The notes under the pieces are model-generated. The model did no database searches and was not told where the DNA came from. It was given only the letters and a program-made list of their open reading frames with translations. A stretch of 49,276 bases of DNA from assembly GCA_902555665.1 (NCBI GenBank), contig CACDTF010000007.1, forward strand, positions 1 through 49,276. The letters run 5' to 3'. The position numbers were made by a program, and so were the translations under genes. The stretch comes from an uncultured Pelagibacteraceae bacterium (GTDB lineage Bacteria; Pseudomonadota; Alphaproteobacteria; Pelagibacterales; Pelagibacteraceae). Below are positions 29,256 through 38,157 of the stretch, one piece after another. Within the stretch, counting starts at the first letter, position 1; every line of letters begins with the position of its first letter.

Positions 29256-31634
29256 TTATTGAATACTAGCTTGAGATTTATCGTCTTTTTTAGATATATC
29301 TACCTCAACCCACTCTGTAGGTTTAAGTTCTTTTGTTAAAGCTATTTTTATAACCTGATCAGCATATTCAACAGGAGTGATCTTGATATCATCTATAATT
29401 TTCTTAGGCATATCTACTAGATCTTTTTCGTTTTCTTTAGGAATTAAAACTTCTTTTATTCCAGCTCTATGTGCGGCTAATAATTTTTCTTTCAAACCAC
29501 CAATTGGCAATACCTGTCCAGTTAAAGTTACTTCACCAGTCATAGCGACATCTCTTCTTACAGGAATATTTGTTATTGATGAAACAATTGAGGTTACCAT
29601 ACCAATACCTGCTGATGGACCATCTTTTGGTGTTGCGCCTTCAGGAACATGGATATGAAAATCTTTTTTCTCAAAAATAGGTGGAATAATTCCATACTCT
29701 AAACATTTTGATCTTACAAAAGATTTTGCAGCTTTGACTGACTCTTGCATCACATCACCTAATTTACCAGTAATTTGCATTCTTCCTTTTCCTGGCATTG
29801 TAACGGTTTCAATTTTTAAAATTTCGCCACCATACTCAGTCCAAGCAAGTCCTGTCACTATTCCTACTCTATTATCAGACTCTAATTCTCCAAACTTAAA
29901 CTTGGGAACACCTAAAAAATCAGATAAATTTTTATTATTTATTCCAACTTCTTTTTCTTCACCCGCTACAATTTTTTTGACAACTTTTCTTGCAAGTTTA
30001 GAAATTTCTCTTTCAAGATTTCTTACACCTGACTCTTTTGTGTATCCCCTAATAACTTCTTTTATAATATCATCATCCAATTTCATTTCTTTTTCTTTGA
30101 CACCATTATCTTTGATTTGTTTTGGTAATAAATATTTATTTGCAATACTAATTTTTTCATCTTCTGTGTAACCTGCTAATCTAATTACTTCCATTCTATC
30201 TAATAACGGAGGTAAAATGTTTAAGGTGTTAGCGGTTGTTACAAACATCACATCTGATAAATCATAATCTACTTCTAAATAATGATCATTAAATGTTGTG
30301 TTCTGTTCTGGATCTAAAGCCTCTAATAATGCTGAAGATGGATCGCCTCTATAATCATTTCCTATTTTATCAATTTCATCTAACAAAATTAATGGATTTT
30401 TAGTCCCTGCTTTTTTCATCATCTGAATAATTTTACCTGGGAGAGATCCGATATATGTTCTTCTATGACCTCTTATTTCTGCTTCATCTCTCATACCACC
30501 AACAGACATTCTAACAAATTCTCTATTGGTTGCTTTTGCTATTGATTTTCCTAGAGATGTTTTTCCAACTCCTGGTGGGCCCACTAGACATAAGATTGGA
30601 CCTTTGATTTTTTCCATTCTTTTTTGAACTGCTAAAAATTCAATAATTCTCTCTTTTACTTTTTCCAATCCAAAATGATCTTTATCAAGAATATTTAGTG
30701 CTTTAGTTAAATCTATATCAACTTCACTTTTTTTATGCCAAGGAAGTTCTGTCATCCAATCTAAATAATTTCTCACAACTGTTGCCTCTGCAGACATTGG
30801 ACTCATATTTTTTAATTTTTTTAATTCCTGAAGACACTTTTTTTCAACCTCTTTTGGCATTTTAGCCTTCGTAATTGCTTTATTTAAACTAGTTGTTTCA
30901 TCCTTGCCGTCTTCAATCTCTCCAAGTTCTTTTTGAATAGCTTTTAATTGCTCATTTAGATAATACTCTCTTTGAGTTTTTTCCATTTGAGTTTTAACTC
31001 TACCTCTTATTCTTTTTTCAACACCAATAATACTGGTCTCATTTTCCATTATTTTAATAATGGCATTTAATCTTTTCTTTACATCCACGGTTTCAAAAAT
31101 TTGTTGTTTTTCTGAAATCGTAGCAGTTATATGAGATGCAATATTGTCAGCAATCTGAGAAGGGTCTTTTAATTGCTTAATTGTATTAATTGTTTCACTA
31201 GAAATTTTTTTATTTATTGAAGTTAATTTTTCTAATCTTCTTAAAGCTGTAGCAGCTAAAGGAAATAAATCCTCGTCCTTAGATAAAACATCGTTATAGA
31301 GTGTGTAGTCACATGTTATAAACTTTTCATTATCCTTAAAATCTAAAATTTTTACTCTTTTAATACCTTCTACCAAAACTTTAACTGTACCATCTGGTAA
31401 TTTTAACAATTGTAAAATACTTCCTTCACAACCATACATAAACACGTCTGTCTTCTTAGGATCATCAATTTCTGAATTTTTTTGAGTTACTAAAATAATT
31501 TTCTTATCTTTTTTCATTACTTCATTAAGTGCTGAAATAGATTTATCTCTTCCTACAAACAAGGGTATTACCATGCTCGGAAAGACTACAATGTCTCTCA
31601 GAGGAAGTAAGGGAAGTGATATTTTAACGTCCAT
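29256..31634 (-). CDS. lon: ATP-dependent protease La (Lon)
   Basis: 792 aa, full length. AAA+ serine protease degrading misfolded and regulatory proteins. N-terminal substrate-binding domain (LPLLPLRDIVVFPSMVIPLFVGR), Walker A GPPGVGKTSLGKSIA near residue 355, Walker B ILLDEIDKIG near 418, and the C-terminal protease domain with the catalytic Ser in PKDGPSAGIGM near 675 and the Lys in GGLKEKLLAAHRAG near 720. It follows clpX by 60 nt. The intervening stretch contains a TATAAT but no matching upstream box. Confidence 0.97.
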   Translation of the reverse strand: MDVKISLPLLPLRDIVVFPSMVIPLFVGRDKSISALNEVMKKDKKIILVTQKNSEIDDPKKTDVFMYGCEGSILQLLKLPDGTVKVLVEGIKRVKILDFKDNEKFITCDYTLYNDVLSKDEDLFPLAATALRRLEKLTSINKKISSETINTIKQLKDPSQIADNIASHITATISEKQQIFETVDVKKRLNAIIKIMENETSIIGVEKRIRGRVKTQMEKTQREYYLNEQLKAIQKELGEIEDGKDETTSLNKAITKAKMPKEVEKKCLQELKKLKNMSPMSAEATVVRNYLDWMTELPWHKKSEVDIDLTKALNILDKDHFGLEKVKERIIEFLAVQKRMEKIKGPILCLVGPPGVGKTSLGKSIAKATNREFVRMSVGGMRDEAEIRGHRRTYIGSLPGKIIQMMKKAGTKNPLILLDEIDKIGNDYRGDPSSALLEALDPEQNTTFNDHYLEVDYDLSDVMFVTTANTLNILPPLLDRMEVIRLAGYTEDEKISIANKYLLPKQIKDNGVKEKEMKLDDDIIKEVIRGYTKESGVRNLEREISKLARKVVKKIVAGEEKEVGINNKNLSDFLGVPKFKFGELESDNRVGIVTGLAWTEYGGEILKIETVTMPGKGRMQITGKLGDVMQESVKAAKSFVRSKCLEYGIIPPIFEKKDFHIHVPEGATPKDGPSAGIGMVTSIVSSITNIPVRRDVAMTGEVTLTGQVLPIGGLKEKLLAAHRAGIKEVLIPKENEKDLVDMPKKIIDDIKITPVEYADQVIKIALTKELKPTEWVEVDISKKDDKSQASIQ

Positions 31635-31694
31635 ACGATCAATATGGATATTATATTTTATAATGCAATAGGTAATTGTTACTTATTAAGGATA

Positions 31695-32963
31695 TTAAGC
31701 CGCTGTGGTCTTATTTGACTTAGATTTATGGTCACCTTTAGCATGAACTAATATTGGTTGTGACTGTCCTTTTGCTGCACTAGCATCAATAATAATTTCT
31801 TCAATATTATCTTGACTCGGAAGATCGTACATTGTTTTCAATAAAATATTTTCTAGAATTGATCTCAAACCTCTTGCTCCAGTTTTTTTGCTAATTGCTT
31901 TTTGCGCTATTTCTTTTAATGCATTTTCCTTAAATGTTAGTTTAGCACCATCTAATTTAAATAACTCTTGATATTGTTTTGTTAAAGAGTTTTTTGGTTC
32001 TTGTAATATTTTTATTAAGGACTTTTCATCTAAATCTTCAAGTGTTGCTATCATTGGAAGTCTTCCAATAAATTCTGGAATCAATCCAAATTTTAATAAA
32101 TCTTCTGGCTCTAGACCTTTCATCCATTCACCAGTTTTCTTGTCTTGTGTATTTTTTACATCTGCACCAAAACCAATTGAAGTACCTTTATCTCTTTGAG
32201 AAATTATTTTATCAAGTCCTGCAAACGCACCACCACAAATAAACAAAATGTTTGTAGTATCTACTTGTAAAAATTCTTGCTGAGGATGTTTTCTACCACC
32301 TTGAGGCGGAACACTTGCAACTGTTCCTTCCATTATTTTAAGAAGAGCTTGCTGAACACCTTCACCAGATACATCTCTTGTAATTGATGGGTTTTCAGAT
32401 TTTCTGCTTATTTTATCAACTTCATCAATATAAACTATTCCTCTTTGAGCCTTTTCAACATTATAGTCAGATGCTTGTAACAATTTTAAAATAATATTTT
32501 CAACATCCTCTCCAACATAACCTGCTTCTGTTAGAGTAGTTGCATCAGCCATTGTAAATGGAACGTCTAGGATTCTAGCCAGGGTTTGTGCAAGCAATGT
32601 TTTTCCACAACCTGTGGGACCTACTAAAAGTATATTAGATTTTGATAGCTCAACATTTTTACTTGTTTTGCTTTCATAATTTAATCTTTTGTAATGATTG
32701 TGTACTGCAACAGATAATACTTTCTTTGCATGAGCTTGGCCAATTACATAATCATCTAATACTGAACAAATTTCCTTCGGAGATGGAAGACCATCTTGAT
32801 GTTTTACAAAAGTATCTTTACTCTCTTCTTTTATGATGTCCATACATAACTCAACGCATTCATCACAGATGAAAACTGTCGGACCAGCAATCAACTTTCT
32901 TACTTCATGTTGGCTCTTGCCGCAGAAAGAACAGTAAAGAATATTTTTATTATTTGTTGTCAT
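31695..32963 (-). CDS. clpX: ATP-dependent Clp protease ATPase subunit ClpX
   Basis: 422 aa. Unfoldase that recognises substrates and feeds ClpP. The N-terminal zinc-binding domain [15 protein letters not shown] ... [10 protein letters not shown] is present. Walker [16 protein letters not shown] near residue 115, [16 protein letters not shown], Walker [11 protein letters not shown] near 173, and the ClpP-contact loop (IGFGADV region, with the IGF motif) near 260 are intact. It lies 92 nt after clpP and upstream of lon, grouping the main ATP-dependent proteases. Confidence 0.97.
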   Translation of the reverse strand: MTTNNKNILYCSFCGKSQHEVRKLIAGPTVFICDECVELCMDIIKEESKDTFVKHQDGLPSPKEICSVLDDYVIGQAHAKKVLSVAVHNHYKRLNYESKTSKNVELSKSNILLVGPTGCGKTLLAQTLARILDVPFTMADATTLTEAGYVGEDVENIILKLLQASDYNVEKAQRGIVYIDEVDKISRKSENPSITRDVSGEGVQQALLKIMEGTVASVPPQGGRKHPQQEFLQVDTTNILFICGGAFAGLDKIISQRDKGTSIGFGADVKNTQDKKTGEWMKGLEPEDLLKFGLIPEFIGRLPMIATLEDLDEKSLIKILQEPKNSLTKQYQELFKLDGAKLTFKENALKEIAQKAISKKTGARGLRSILENILLKTMYDLPSQDNIEEIIIDASAAKGQSQPILVHAKGDHKSKSNKTTAA

Positions 32964-33055
32964 TTTAATTTTTATAACGAATCAATTTAATTACTCTATT
33001 ATAGAAGACTCATACTAATCAAGTTTCGAATAATGCTGACTCAATATATTGTGTA

Positions 33056-33668
33056 TTAAGATCTTTTTTCTACTACTTCGTCAATCAGACCAAAAGATTG
33101 TGCGACATCTGCTGTCATAAAATTATCTCTTTCAAGAGCAGATTTTATTTCATCAACACTTTTTCCAGTATGCTTTGAATAAATTTCATTAAGCCTTTTC
33201 TTTAAAGACAAAACCTCATTTGCATGAATTTCAATATCAGTTGCCTGTCCTTGAAAACCTGCAGATGGTTGATGAACCATTATTCTTGAGTTTGGTAATG
33301 AAAATCTTTTACCTTTTGTGCCAGCTGCAAGCAAAAAAGAACCCATGGAAGCAGCTTGACCAATACATAAAGTAGAAATGTCTGGCTTCACATATTGCAT
33401 TGTATCATAGATACCAAGACCTGCTGAAACCAAACCTCCAGGACTATTGATGTATAAATAAATTTCTTTTTTTGGATCTTCAGCCTCTAAAAATAATAAT
33501 TGAGCAGTAACTAGTGATGCAACATTATCATTAATTTGACCTGTTAAAAAAAATGATTCTTTCTTTTAATAGTCTTGAATAAATATCGTAAGCTCTTTCA
33601 CCTTTGCTAGATTGTTCGACTACCATTGGTACAAGATTGCTCATATGTTCTGATAATTTTGTTGTCAT
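33056..33668 (-). CDS. clpP: ATP-dependent Clp protease proteolytic subunit, with one-base homopolymer frameshift
   Basis: The ATG at 33666-33668 opens a frame reading [20 protein letters not shown] and [10 protein letters not shown], the normal ClpP N-terminus. It then leaves frame at the T8 run (plus-strand A8 at 33546-33553) and meets a stop nine bases past the run. The rest continues in another frame: [28 protein letters not shown], then [14 protein letters not shown] with the catalytic Ser, [10 protein letters not shown] with the catalytic His, and the C-terminal domain. Removing one base gives 203 aa, the family length. Either a sequencing error or a true frameshift; ClpP is usually important for fitness, and clpX next door is intact. 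The fragment after the shift lacks a native start. Confidence 0.87.
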
Positions 33669-33700
33669 AAGTTGATTCGTTTTACTTATACAACTTGAGA

Positions 33701-35131
33701 TTACTTTTTGCTAACTTTTTTTATCTTTTTCGCTGTAGGCTTTGATTTTGCCTTTTTAGTTGCAGGTTTTTTTTCTTTCGCAGATGTTGTTGAGGATTTT
33801 TTCTTCGTTTCTTTTTTTTCTTTTCCATGATCATGATCATTTTTATGTGCCTCTTTTAAGATTTTTTCAGCTTCTTCTTTTGAAATTTCTTTTTTATTTG
33901 GTTTCCCTTTTTCTTTAATTAAATTTAAAATTTTTTCCTCATATACAGTTCCTCTTAAACTTGCTAATGCTGAAGGATTTTTTTGATAAAAATCCATAAC
34001 CATTTTTTCTTGTCCAGGCATCATTCTTAATTGTTTTTGTACCTCAGCCTGAACTTCTTGTTCTGTTACTTTTATTTGATTTTTCTCACCAAACTCATTT
34101 AAAATTAGTCCAGTTTTAATTCTTGTTTTTGCTTTTTCTTCAAAATTTTTTTTATTTTTCTTAGCTTCTTCCTCTGACATACCTTGGGAAAGAATTTTTA
34201 CTTCTTCTTCGACTAAATTTTCTGGAATTTCGTCTACTTTAATTTTTTCTATTTCTTTTAGAATTTGATTTTTAGATAATTGATCTAAAGAATTTTTATA
34301 TTCATCATTAATTTGTTTTGAAATTAATGTTTTTAAATCTTTTAAATCTTTTGCTCCTAGATTTTTTGCAAAATCATCATCAATTTTTACTTCTTCTGAT
34401 TGCTTAACACTTAAAATCTTACAATTGAATTTAGCTTTTTTATTTACTAATTCTTTTTCAGGGAAATTTTCTGGCAAAATTGCTTCAACAATTTTTTCAT
34501 CATCTTTCTTAACTCCAATCAATTGATCGTCGAAACCTTTTAAAAATAAATCTTTACCTAGCGTAAGCTGAGTGTTCTTTCCTTCGCTTCCTTTAAAGTC
34601 CTTGCCATCAATTGTTGCTTTGTAGTCTAAAGAGACTAAATCACCTTTTTTAGCTTTTGTATCAGCGCTTACTTCCTTAAAATTTGGTTGGTTTTTTGCT
34701 ATTTCTTTTATTCTTTTATCAGTTTCATTCTCATCAATTGCAACAGTGTATTTGTCAAATTTAATATTTTCTAAAGATTTAATTTCTACTTTTGGTAGCT
34801 CTGTTACTGATAAAACATATTCTAAATCTTTGTCTTCACCATAAGTCTTTAAATCAAGTTTTGGTTGGCCAGCTGGTTTTATCTTTTTTTCCTCTAGTGC
34901 TTTAGTTGATGTTTCTTTTAAAACTTTATCTAAGACCTCTCCAAAAACTGCTTTACCAAATTGTCTTTTTAAAATTTCTTTTGGAACTTTACCTGGTCTA
35001 AATCCTTTAAGGTTTACACTACCTTTGATCTCTTCATATTTTTCATCCATATAAGAGTTCATTGTCTCTTTATCGATAAAAATTTTAAGATCTTTATTTA
35101 AACCTTTTTTATTTTCTACTGTAACTTTCAT
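33701..35131 (-). CDS. tig: Trigger factor, with lysine-rich C-terminal tail
   Basis: 476 aa ribosome-bound chaperone. The N-terminal ribosome-docking motif is [17 protein letters not shown] near residue 45. A PPIase (FKBP-like) domain follows from about 150 ([15 protein letters not shown] ... KGFDDQLIG), then the helical C-terminal domain with [17 protein letters not shown] near 365. The last ~55 residues are unusual: a His/Asp patch (HKNDHDHG) and then a strongly basic [16 protein letters not shown] tail resembling histone H1-like tails. It precedes clpP in the same orientation, the common tig-clpP-clpX-lon order. The promoter should lie between it and tRNA-Leu. Confidence 0.94.
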   Translation of the reverse strand: MKVTVENKKGLNKDLKIFIDKETMNSYMDEKYEEIKGSVNLKGFRPGKVPKEILKRQFGKAVFGEVLDKVLKETSTKALEEKKIKPAGQPKLDLKTYGEDKDLEYVLSVTELPKVEIKSLENIKFDKYTVAIDENETDKRIKEIAKNQPNFKEVSADTKAKKGDLVSLDYKATIDGKDFKGSEGKNTQLTLGKDLFLKGFDDQLIGVKKDDEKIVEAILPENFPEKELVNKKAKFNCKILSVKQSEEVKIDDDFAKNLGAKDLKDLKTLISKQINDEYKNSLDQLSKNQILKEIEKIKVDEIPENLVEEEVKILSQGMSEEEAKKNKKNFEEKAKTRIKTGLILNEFGEKNQIKVTEQEVQAEVQKQLRMMPGQEKMVMDFYQKNPSALASLRGTVYEEKILNLIKEKGKPNKKEISKEEAEKILKEAHKNDHDHGKEKKETKKKSSTTSAKEKKPATKKAKSKPTAKKIKKVSKK

Positions 35132-35141
35132 AATATCTTAA

Positions 35142-35226
35142 TGGTAGGGCGAAAAGGACTCGAACCTTCACATGTTGCCATATTGGTTCCTAAGACCAAC
35201 GCGTCTACCAATTCCGCCATCGCCCC
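35142..35226 (-). tRNA. tRNA-Leu (TAG)
   Basis: 85 nt with encoded CCA. The acceptor GGGGCGA pairs with TCGCCCT (one G-U), discriminator A. The anticodon stem TTGGT/ACCAA encloses CTTAGGA, giving TAG. A long variable arm, typical of class II tRNAs, follows (between ACCAA and the T arm), and GTTCGAGTCC forms the T loop. It lies 10 nt upstream of the trigger factor ATG region, so its processing may set the 5' end of the tig message. Confidence 0.95.
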
Positions 35227-35327
35227 ACAAATTACGAGGTTTTATATATTATTGAAACTATTTGTCCAATGACAATTGTTAAAAAATTATCTATTTATCT
35301 AATAAATTTTATACTAATTTATTAAAA

Positions 35328-35579
35328 ATGATTATTTCACCTTGTATAAGTATTTGTAAAACTGATCCAACAACAGGCTATTGTTATGGTTGTGGAAGAA
35401 GTAATGAGGAAAAACGACTTTGGAAGCTTGAAGAAACAACTGATGATTGGAAAAAAGAAAATATAATTCAAATTGAAAAAAGGCTGACTGGTTGGCAACT
35501 TGAAAGTTTTAAAGAATCGTACTCATATAAAATCAAGAATGGCATGTCTCTTTTCAAGAAAAACTTATTAAAAGAGTAG
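35328..35579 (+). CDS. DUF1289 family small cysteine-rich protein
   Basis: 83 aa. The N-terminus reads ISPCISICKTDPTTGYCYGCGRSNEE, with four cysteines in the C-x3-C-x8-C-x2-C spacing of DUF1289, followed by a Trp-rich stretch (RLWKLEETTDDW). Family proteins are short and of unknown function; the cysteines suggest metal or Fe-S binding (inference). First plus-strand gene after the long minus-strand region, about 100 nt divergent from tRNA-Leu. Two further short genes follow in the same direction. Confidence 0.83.
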   Translation: MIISPCISICKTDPTTGYCYGCGRSNEEKRLWKLEETTDDWKKENIIQIEKRLTGWQLESFKESYSYKIKNGMSLFKKNLLKE

Positions 35580-35587
35580 TATAAAAT

Positions 35588-35761
35588 ATGAGCAAAGTTA
35601 AAATTGTAAGCATTATCTATGCAATAGGTATAATTATTGGTGCTTTATTCTTTGATGTTTGGGGAGCAGATACCACTCCTTTTAAAACATTGTCTGTATT
35701 TGCATGGACTGTAATATTTATTATAGCTTTATTTTTTGTAGATAAAAATGAGAGAAAATAA
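35588..35761 (+). CDS. Small two-helix membrane protein, unknown
   Basis: 57 aa (MSKVKIVSIIYAIGIIIGAL...). Two hydrophobic segments (about residues 5-24 and 35-52) are separated by FDVWGADTTPF, and the end is charged (DKNERK). It begins 8 nt after the DUF1289 stop and overlaps the next gene by 14 nt, which supports a real coding gene in an operon. The layout resembles small alphaproteobacterial inner-membrane proteins of unknown role. Function not assigned. Confidence 0.68.
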   Translation: MSKVKIVSIIYAIGIIIGALFFDVWGADTTPFKTLSVFAWTVIFIIALFFVDKNERK

Positions 35762-36170
35762 GTTTTTAATATTTTTTTTTTTATTTTTTTTTATATCCTT
35801 TAATTCTAACTCAGAAATAATTGTGTTGAGCAAATGTGATCATAAAGAGGACAGTTTTTTAAAAAATGAATATATTTTAAATCTTAATGAATTAATTATG
35901 ACACGTAATTACGTTTATAATGAAAAAACTTATCAAAAATATAAGATCACTGATTTAAGCGTTAAAAAGAAAAACTCCTATGTGAGAAATATTTATGAGG
36001 AAAATGGAAAAATACTTACATTAAAACATGGGTATCCTCAGTTTTACACTCAAATTTTATTTGAAAAAGATAAACCAGAAATATTTGTTAAGGCTGTTTT
36101 GAATGATGTCGAAAGTTTATCTAAAATCTCTACTTGTAAAAAAATAGAGAAATTTGATCAAGAAAGTTAA
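35748..36170 (+). CDS. Secreted hypothetical protein
   Basis: 140 aa. A strongly hydrophobic start (FLIFFFLFFFISF) followed by NSNSE looks like a signal peptide, so the mature part is probably periplasmic. Two cysteines (residue ~30, in SKCDHKED, and ~130, in STCKK) could form a disulfide. I do not recognise the family. It overlaps the preceding small membrane gene by 14 nt and ends in a 4-nt convergent overlap with a minus-strand short ORF. Confidence 0.65.
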   Translation: MRENKFLIFFFLFFFISFNSNSEIIVLSKCDHKEDSFLKNEYILNLNELIMTRNYVYNEKTYQKYKITDLSVKKKNSYVRNIYEENGKILTLKHGYPQFYTQILFEKDKPEIFVKAVLNDVESLSKISTCKKIEKFDQES

Positions 36171-36304
36171 TTTTTATTTTTTTTTTCTTCTTTGTTTTTG
36201 GTAATAAATTTTTTCTTAAGTTCAAATCTACTATTTGTAATATTTGAACGATGCTTTGCGTACGCTTGCTTTTGTGCTTGTCTCATTGCTCTTTTAGATG
36301 ACAT
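36167..36304 (-). CDS. Short basic protein, hypothetical
   Basis: 45 aa starting MSSKRAMRQAQKQAYAKHRSN and ending in a Lys/Glu/Asn tail. Very basic, without hydrophobic segments; could bind nucleic acid or ribosomes (speculative). The codon run is open with a proper ATG and TAA. The space between its neighbours (36171-36315) is otherwise empty. The Ala/Gln/Lys composition of the first 20 residues is unlike a random AT-rich translation. It lies 11 nt downstream of the histidine-phosphatase stop, so it may be cotranscribed with it. Confidence 0.5.
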   Translation of the reverse strand: MSSKRAMRQAQKQAYAKHRSNITNSRFELKKKFITKNKEEKKNKN

Positions 36305-36315
36305 GATAATTTACT

Positions 36316-36873
36316 TTAATATTCAATTTCTAAAGTATCAATAACTTTTAAACTTTTATCCGAAACAACAATCTCTCCAGATGATGGTGCATAATTTAAA
36401 ATTTCAGAAATCAATACATAATGTGTAACAAAAACTAAATTTTGATCTTTATCCCAGGTACTAAGAAATTTATCAAAATCAATTATTTGCTTTTTTCTAT
36501 TATTAGCAAATTTTGTACTAAAAAATGAGTTTAGAAAATTTTTAGTTTCATATTCTTTAAAGGCAATAGATGCTGTTTCTTTACATCGACACCATTCACT
36601 AGAATAAACTTTTCCAATTGAAATTTTATTTTTCTTAAAAAAATTACCAATTTTTTGTGATTGAACTCTACCACTTTCACTTAAATTTCTTTGAGTTGTA
36701 CAATCTTTGATATCAAAGTTATCTGGATCGCCGCCACCAGGGGCATAAGCATGTCTTATGAAAATTAATTTTCCACCCTTTTGCAATTCATCTATTAAAA
36801 TTTTTTTTGAATCTGCTTTAACTGAGGGATTAATGCATATAAATATTATAGCTAAATAATTTAAAATTTTCAT
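36316..36873 (-). CDS. Secreted histidine phosphatase family protein (phosphoglycerate-mutase-like)
   Basis: 185 aa. The N-terminal signal peptide (MKILNYLAIIFICINPSVKAD) suggests periplasmic location. LIFIRHAYAPGGGDPDNF holds the catalytic RH dyad (RHA instead of the more usual RHG). RNLSESGRVQSQKIG and VYSSEWCRCKETA follow the family pattern, and VFVTHYVLISEIL provides the second conserved His. The substrate cannot be read from sequence. It is divergent from the uracil-DNA glycosylase gene with only 2 nt between the starts, so each promoter must lie inside the other gene. Confidence 0.82.
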   Translation of the reverse strand: MKILNYLAIIFICINPSVKADSKKILIDELQKGGKLIFIRHAYAPGGGDPDNFDIKDCTTQRNLSESGRVQSQKIGNFFKKNKISIGKVYSSEWCRCKETASIAFKEYETKNFLNSFFSTKFANNRKKQIIDFDKFLSTWDKDQNLVFVTHYVLISEILNYAPSSGEIVVSDKSLKVIDTLEIEY

Positions 36874-36875
36874 TT

Positions 36876-37556
36876 ATGAATATTAAAATAGATAGTTTAA
36901 ATAAAACAATTCTTAAATGTAAAAAATGTCCAAGACTTGTTAATTTTGTAAAAAAAATTTCAACAGAAAAAAGAAAACAAAATATAAATGAAATTTACTG
37001 GGGAAAACCAGTTACAGGGTTTGGCGAAATTGATGCAAAAATTTTAATAATTGGATTAGCTCCAGCAGCCCATGGTGGCACACGAACAGGAAGAGCTTTC
37101 ACAGGAGATAAATCTGGAGACTTTTTATTTAAATGTTTATTTAAAGCTAAAATTTCGAACCAACCAAATTCAGAAAATCTAAATGATGGTCTTAAATTAA
37201 AATCAACATACATAACTAATATTTTAAAATGTGTTCCTCCAGGAGACAAACCTGAAATAGAAGAGCTTAATAATTGTTCAAAATACTTTGATAGCGAGAT
37301 TTATAATTTAAAAAAATTAAAAACTATTATTGCATTAGGAAAAGTGGCATTTGATAATTGTATTAAATTTTATAAAAAAAAATACAATTTAAAAGAAAAG
37401 ATAAAATTTATTCACGGAAAATCCTATTTACTACCAGGAAATATTAAATTGATTGCCTGTTATCACCCTAGCCCTAGAAATGTAAATACTAAACTTATAT
37501 CTGAAAGAATGATTGTAGACTTATTTAAAAAAGCTAGAAAAATATCTATGAACTAG
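36876..37556 (+). CDS. Uracil-DNA glycosylase, family 5-like (UdgB)
   Basis: 226 aa. Excises uracil (and possibly other deaminated bases) from DNA. The N-terminal CKKCPRLV looks like part of a cluster-binding Cys set. Motif A reads IIGLAPAAHGGTRTGRAFTGDKSG, with A-P-A-A-H-G as in family 5 rather than the GEAPG of family 4. Further Cys residues are in ILKCVPPGD, and ALGKVAFD is typical. The C-terminal ACYHPSPRN is motif B with the conserved His. It ends in an 11-nt convergent overlap with ybgC. Confidence 0.85.
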   Translation: MNIKIDSLNKTILKCKKCPRLVNFVKKISTEKRKQNINEIYWGKPVTGFGEIDAKILIIGLAPAAHGGTRTGRAFTGDKSGDFLFKCLFKAKISNQPNSENLNDGLKLKSTYITNILKCVPPGDKPEIEELNNCSKYFDSEIYNLKKLKTIIALGKVAFDNCIKFYKKKYNLKEKIKFIHGKSYLLPGNIKLIACYHPSPRNVNTKLISERMIVDLFKKARKISMN

Positions 37557-37959
37557 AAGTATAGGGTTGAAAGTCTGATAGGATTTTTTCTGGAATTTTA
37601 ACTGGCTTAAATTTTTCATTTATAAATACTAGATGAATTTTAGCTTCTACGATCAATTCCTCATCTTTAAATATTGATTGATTCATTAAAAAAGAAGTTT
37701 TTGAAGTAGAGTCTACAAAAGATTTAATTTGTAAATCATCCTCTAAATATGCAGATTTTTTATATTCAATATTGCACGATTTAACAATTATAAGAGCACC
37801 AAAGTCATTTTTTATTTTTGTATTGCTTAATCCAATAGTTGATAACGCTTCAGTTCTAGCTCTTTCTAAATATTTTAAATAGTTAGCGTAGTACACGACT
37901 CCACCAGCGTCTGTGTCCTCATAATACACTTTAGCATTATAAGTAAAATTTTTATGCAT
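37546..37959 (-). CDS. ybgC: YbgC-type acyl-CoA thioesterase (hotdog fold)
   Basis: 137 aa. The catalytic motif YYEDTDAGGVVYYANYLKYLERARTE is the signature of YbgC/4-hydroxybenzoyl-CoA thioesterases, with the key Asp in EDTDAGG. Family members hydrolyse short-chain or other acyl-CoA and are often encoded with tol-pal; no tol-pal genes are present here. It overlaps the udg gene tail by 11 nt. The start has few alternatives and agrees with family length. Confidence 0.9.
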   Translation of the reverse strand: MHKNFTYNAKVYYEDTDAGGVVYYANYLKYLERARTEALSTIGLSNTKIKNDFGALIIVKSCNIEYKKSAYLEDDLQIKSFVDSTSKTSFLMNQSIFKDEELIVEAKIHLVFINEKFKPVKIPEKILSDFQPYTSSS

Positions 37960-38016
37960 AAATTAATAATATCAAATAAATAAAAATTTAATAGAAACTA
38001 AGATACAATATCTAAG

Positions 38017-38154
38017 ATGAAAATTTATATAATTTGGTTAATCGGAGTAATTATATGGAACTTTGGATTTCCAAATGCAATTCCAATTGCTGATGTTATC
38101 GCAGCTATTTTATTATCGTTTTTAAGTATTGGATTAAAAAAGTATATAAAATGA
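38017..38154 (+). CDS. Small single-helix membrane protein, conserved-looking
   Basis: 45 aa: MKIYIIWLIGVIIWNFGFPN, then AIPIADVIAAILLSFLSIGL and KKYIK. A hydrophobic N-terminal helix, a WNFGFPNAIPIADV turn and a second hydrophobic stretch are seen. The arrangement N-(F/Y)-G-x-P-x-A-x-P-x-x-D-V matches short alphaproteobacterial membrane proteins I recall, but no function is known. It fills an otherwise empty 200-nt gap between ybgC and a DUF3047 gene and ends 4 nt before the latter's stop. Fair confidence that it is coding. Confidence 0.68.
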   Translation: MKIYIIWLIGVIIWNFGFPNAIPIADVIAAILLSFLSIGLKKYIK

Positions 38155-38157
38155 TAA

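Noticed and set aside
29734..30171. 145-codon plus-strand open frame inside lon
   Set aside because: Antisense shadow of the Lon protease; no independent support.
31635..31694. TATAAT box upstream of lon as a promoter
   Set aside because: A lone TATAAT is expected by chance at this base composition, and no matching -35 box is seen at the right distance.
33056..33433. A separate short ClpP starting at a TTG (125 codons)
   Set aside because: The TTG is an internal Leu codon of the SPGG-LVSAG region; the real N-terminus lies upstream in the shifted frame.
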